DNA of 64,000 nt from Alloascoidea africana (Eukaryota > Ascomycota > Alloascoideomycetes > Alloascoideales > Alloascoideaceae). The notes beneath the pieces are model-generated. The model had not been told where the DNA came from. It ran no database searches and saw nothing but the letters and a program-made list of their open reading frames with translations. A program made the position numbers and the translations under genes. The stretch spans positions 186,001 to 250,000 of the forward strand of contig JAKTTT010000005.1 in the NCBI GenBank assembly GCA_030581615.1, read 5' to 3'. Position 1 is the first letter of the stretch. Each line of letters begins with the position of its first letter. Of this stretch, positions 62,176 through 64,000 are shown piece after piece.

Positions 62176-64000
62176 ATGCTACTGCCCAAAAACCTGCTCA
62201 GAAGAGCTCCTGGTCTTCGCGCCGCCAAACCTATCGCTCAGAGTCTTGGTCTATACGCACTATCCATCCTTTTCATCCTTTCCGGTTGCACAATCTTCTT
62301 CATCACAACATCCTGTATCCAATACATCACATTCCTCCAACACCGGATCGACATCGAGGGCTTTGTCAGCCTCAACACAAAGAAACTAACTGCTGAACAG
62401 TTTGCACCTGTTGTTGATAGCCTCGCTGCAAGTACAAAACAAAACAGATACGATCCAAAACTACCTGTTGCCGCGCATCTACGGAAACTGATAGAGCTCG
62501 TGGACTTGCATAACACAATGGCCGAAGAAGACATGGAATCTGGTTTCACAACCGTGTTCCATTGGTCGGATTGGACCGATTTGAGAAAGATTGATGCGTT
62601 TTTCAGATCCTATAGACCGGCCAAAAATAGAAACGCATTGTCTCAATTGATCTCAAATGCCGACGACCATTCAGATGATTTGCAGTATTTTGATTCTGCC
62701 ACAGACGCAGAAGCAGATGAGAGCGAGAGCCCCATTATCGACAATGACCAAGTGAGCGCCATGGACGAAGAACTCGCACGAATGATGGTCCACGATCCTC
62801 GAGATCTGGAACCTCTAAATGTGAAAACCACGAGAAGCGCTGCGGAATTATACGGCCTCCACCCGATCCCCGATCGCATCTTATTCCTAACCGAAGAAAA
62901 ACACTTTGTGATTCCAGTAACTGGGAAAAAAATCATTGGTAAACGAGCACTCTATGACATGGCAACACCAGAGGGACAAGACTCCAATAGAGCATTTGAA
63001 AAGGCCGAGTCCTTTGACACGGCCCAAATGATCCAAGACCTGATCTCCAAATACCAGTCCAAATTCCCAAACTACGAAAGCGAGATCTCAAAGTCCGCTT
63101 TTTACAAAGATCCGAAAACCTTTGTTGACACTCCTCGAAGCGACTTTGTGATGAACGCAGAGCAAGAGTTGGAAGATCTATTGGAGCGCGAAAAAAAGGG
63201 TGAACAACTGACACCATTGGAAACCAACTTTCGCGATATGTTGAGATGGGCAATTCCTAATATCGATCACCAACCCCAGTATTTTGAAACTCCGCGTGTC
63301 ACTGCCGATAACAGGTTTGCCGTGAACCATCTTGCATGGCCTTTTTTCTCCAAAGTGCTGGGAGACCGTGAACGATCATACATCATCAGCCATCTTGTGC
63401 GACTTTGGTTTCAATTCACAATGACTTACAACGTCACCAGTTTCATTGCACATGGCAGTTTAATTGGTTGGTATTACAACGGGTTGAACCTGCCCTACGA
63501 TGAAGACGTTGATATTTTGTTGCCTGTGCAACATTTATCATGGCTTGGGAAACATTTCAACAGAACCCTGATTGTGGAGGATCCAAGACTCGGTAATCGC
63601 AAGTTTTGGTTTGAAGTGACTCCTTACTATTTTGCAGATAGGGGCAAGAATTTCATCGATGCACGAATCATCGATATCGAGACCGGTACTTTTATCGACC
63701 TGTCTGCAATCCAGGTCTGGAAACACGATATGGACCATGATGTCGGAGGACAAAACCATATTAAATCTTTATACGAGGACAGTTACAACACTTTTGAAAA
63801 TACAAGTGTTGTTGTTTGTAAAAATTGGAACTGGATGGTCCTAGAAGACATTGCTCCGTTCCGCAGAACCCTGTTTGAAGGACACCCGGCACTAATACCC
63901 AAGGACTTTACCTGGTTCCTTAAACGCAAGTACGGTGAAAAATCCTACACGAGAACAGACGAGTACGCGGGACATCTTTATGACGCAGACACACATTGTT
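62176..64000 (+). CDS. Mnn4/LicD-family mannosylphosphorylation protein, copy 2 (partial at window end)
   Basis: 608 codons are visible and remain open to the last base, so the 3' end lies outside the window. It is colinear with copy 1: signal anchor LGLYALSILFILSGCTIFFI, then FLQHRIDIEGFVSLNTKKLT, EQFAPVVDSLAASTKQNRYD, and the LicD core HGSLIGWYYNGLNLPYDEDV followed by DILLPVQHLSWLGKHFNRTL, FIDARIIDIETGTFIDLSAI and EDIAPFRRTLFEGHPALIP. The acidic DED motif is kept, but the preceding Trp is Tyr. GC content stays ordinary throughout, unlike copy 1. A tandem duplication on the same strand, about 320 bp apart. Confidence 0.9.
   Translation, partial: MLLPKNLLRRAPGLRAAKPIAQSLGLYALSILFILSGCTIFFITTSCIQYITFLQHRIDIEGFVSLNTKKLTAEQFAPVVDSLAASTKQNRYDPKLPVAAHLRKLIELVDLHNTMAEEDMESGFTTVFHWSDWTDLRKIDAFFRSYRPAKNRNALSQLISNADDHSDDLQYFDSATDAEADESESPIIDNDQVSAMDEELARMMVHDPRDLEPLNVKTTRSAAELYGLHPIPDRILFLTEEKHFVIPVTGKKIIGKRALYDMATPEGQDSNRAFEKAESFDTAQMIQDLISKYQSKFPNYESEISKSAFYKDPKTFVDTPRSDFVMNAEQELEDLLEREKKGEQLTPLETNFRDMLRWAIPNIDHQPQYFETPRVTADNRFAVNHLAWPFFSKVLGDRERSYIISHLVRLWFQFTMTYNVTSFIAHGSLIGWYYNGLNLPYDEDVDILLPVQHLSWLGKHFNRTLIVEDPRLGNRKFWFEVTPYYFADRGKNFIDARIIDIETGTFIDLSAIQVWKHDMDHDVGGQNHIKSLYEDSYNTFENTSVVVCKNWNWMVLEDIAPFRRTLFEGHPALIPKDFTWFLKRKYGEKSYTRTDEYAGHLYDADTHC

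Overview
The window is nuclear DNA from a budding yeast of the Saccharomycotina. Nearly every recognisable product has a direct S. cerevisiae counterpart (Idi1, Bfr1, Mca1, Bgl2, Erv29, Pop7, Erj5, SAPS proteins, Mpd1, Mrpl44, Rrp36, Dug1, yapsins, Ost5, Did2), but introns are far commoner than in Saccharomyces: at least a dozen genes are split, with GTAAGT/GTATGT-type donors and CTAAC-like branch points. CTG codons fall at conserved leucine positions (for example the Leu before the LicD acidic motif), so the CUG-Ser code is not used. Together this suggests an early-diverging, intron-rich lineage (Dipodascales/Trichomonascales-like); the genus cannot be fixed from the sequence.

Layout. 0-9.7 kb: IDI1 and BFR1 (divergent; BFR1 with a likely 5' UTR intron), metacaspase MCA1, a membrane-tethered DUF3445 (HODM-like) protein, the cell-wall enzyme BGL2, and a tRNA-Lys(UUU) with an intron. 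10-20 kb: a five-exon patatin/Tgl-family gene that appears to lack its catalytic residues, ERV29, an Mpm1-like protein, a five-exon F-box/SirB1/YccV protein, a YjbQ-family protein, a TPR-like protein and POP7. 22-33 kb: ERJ5, a SAPS phosphatase-associated protein, a GATA factor and MPD1. 33-44 kb: a long gene-free stretch, then MRPL44, RRP36, a serine beta-lactamase-like hydrolase, another long gene-poor stretch and DUG1. 45-64 kb: a small membrane protein, a yapsin-type aspartyl protease, an alcohol-acetyltransferase-like enzyme, an SDT1/PHM8 nucleotidase, a large uncharacterised protein with SUMO-interacting-motif-like segments, a C-terminally short COX5, OST5 (five exons for 88 residues), DID2 (16- and 20-nt first exons), a candidate small secreted protein and a tandem pair of Mnn4/LicD-like genes, the second running off the end.

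Many genes serve the secretory pathway and cell surface: ERV29 (cargo receptor), ERJ5 and MPD1 (ER folding), OST5 (N-glycosylation), the MNN4-like pair (mannosylphosphorylation), BGL2 and the yapsin (wall and surface). This is a theme, not an operon: neighbours lie in all orientations and each has its own promoter.

The most unusual structure is compositional. In a background near 40-50% GC there are sharp GC-rich islands (about 4.98-5.98, 11.7-12.43 and 60.83-61.95 kb) that cross stop codons into non-coding DNA and neighbouring genes, so codon choice alone does not explain them. In the Mnn4-like tandem only one copy carries the island. No virus-like element, intact transposon or CRISPR array was seen. 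All exon boundaries were inferred by eye from splice signals and protein continuity.
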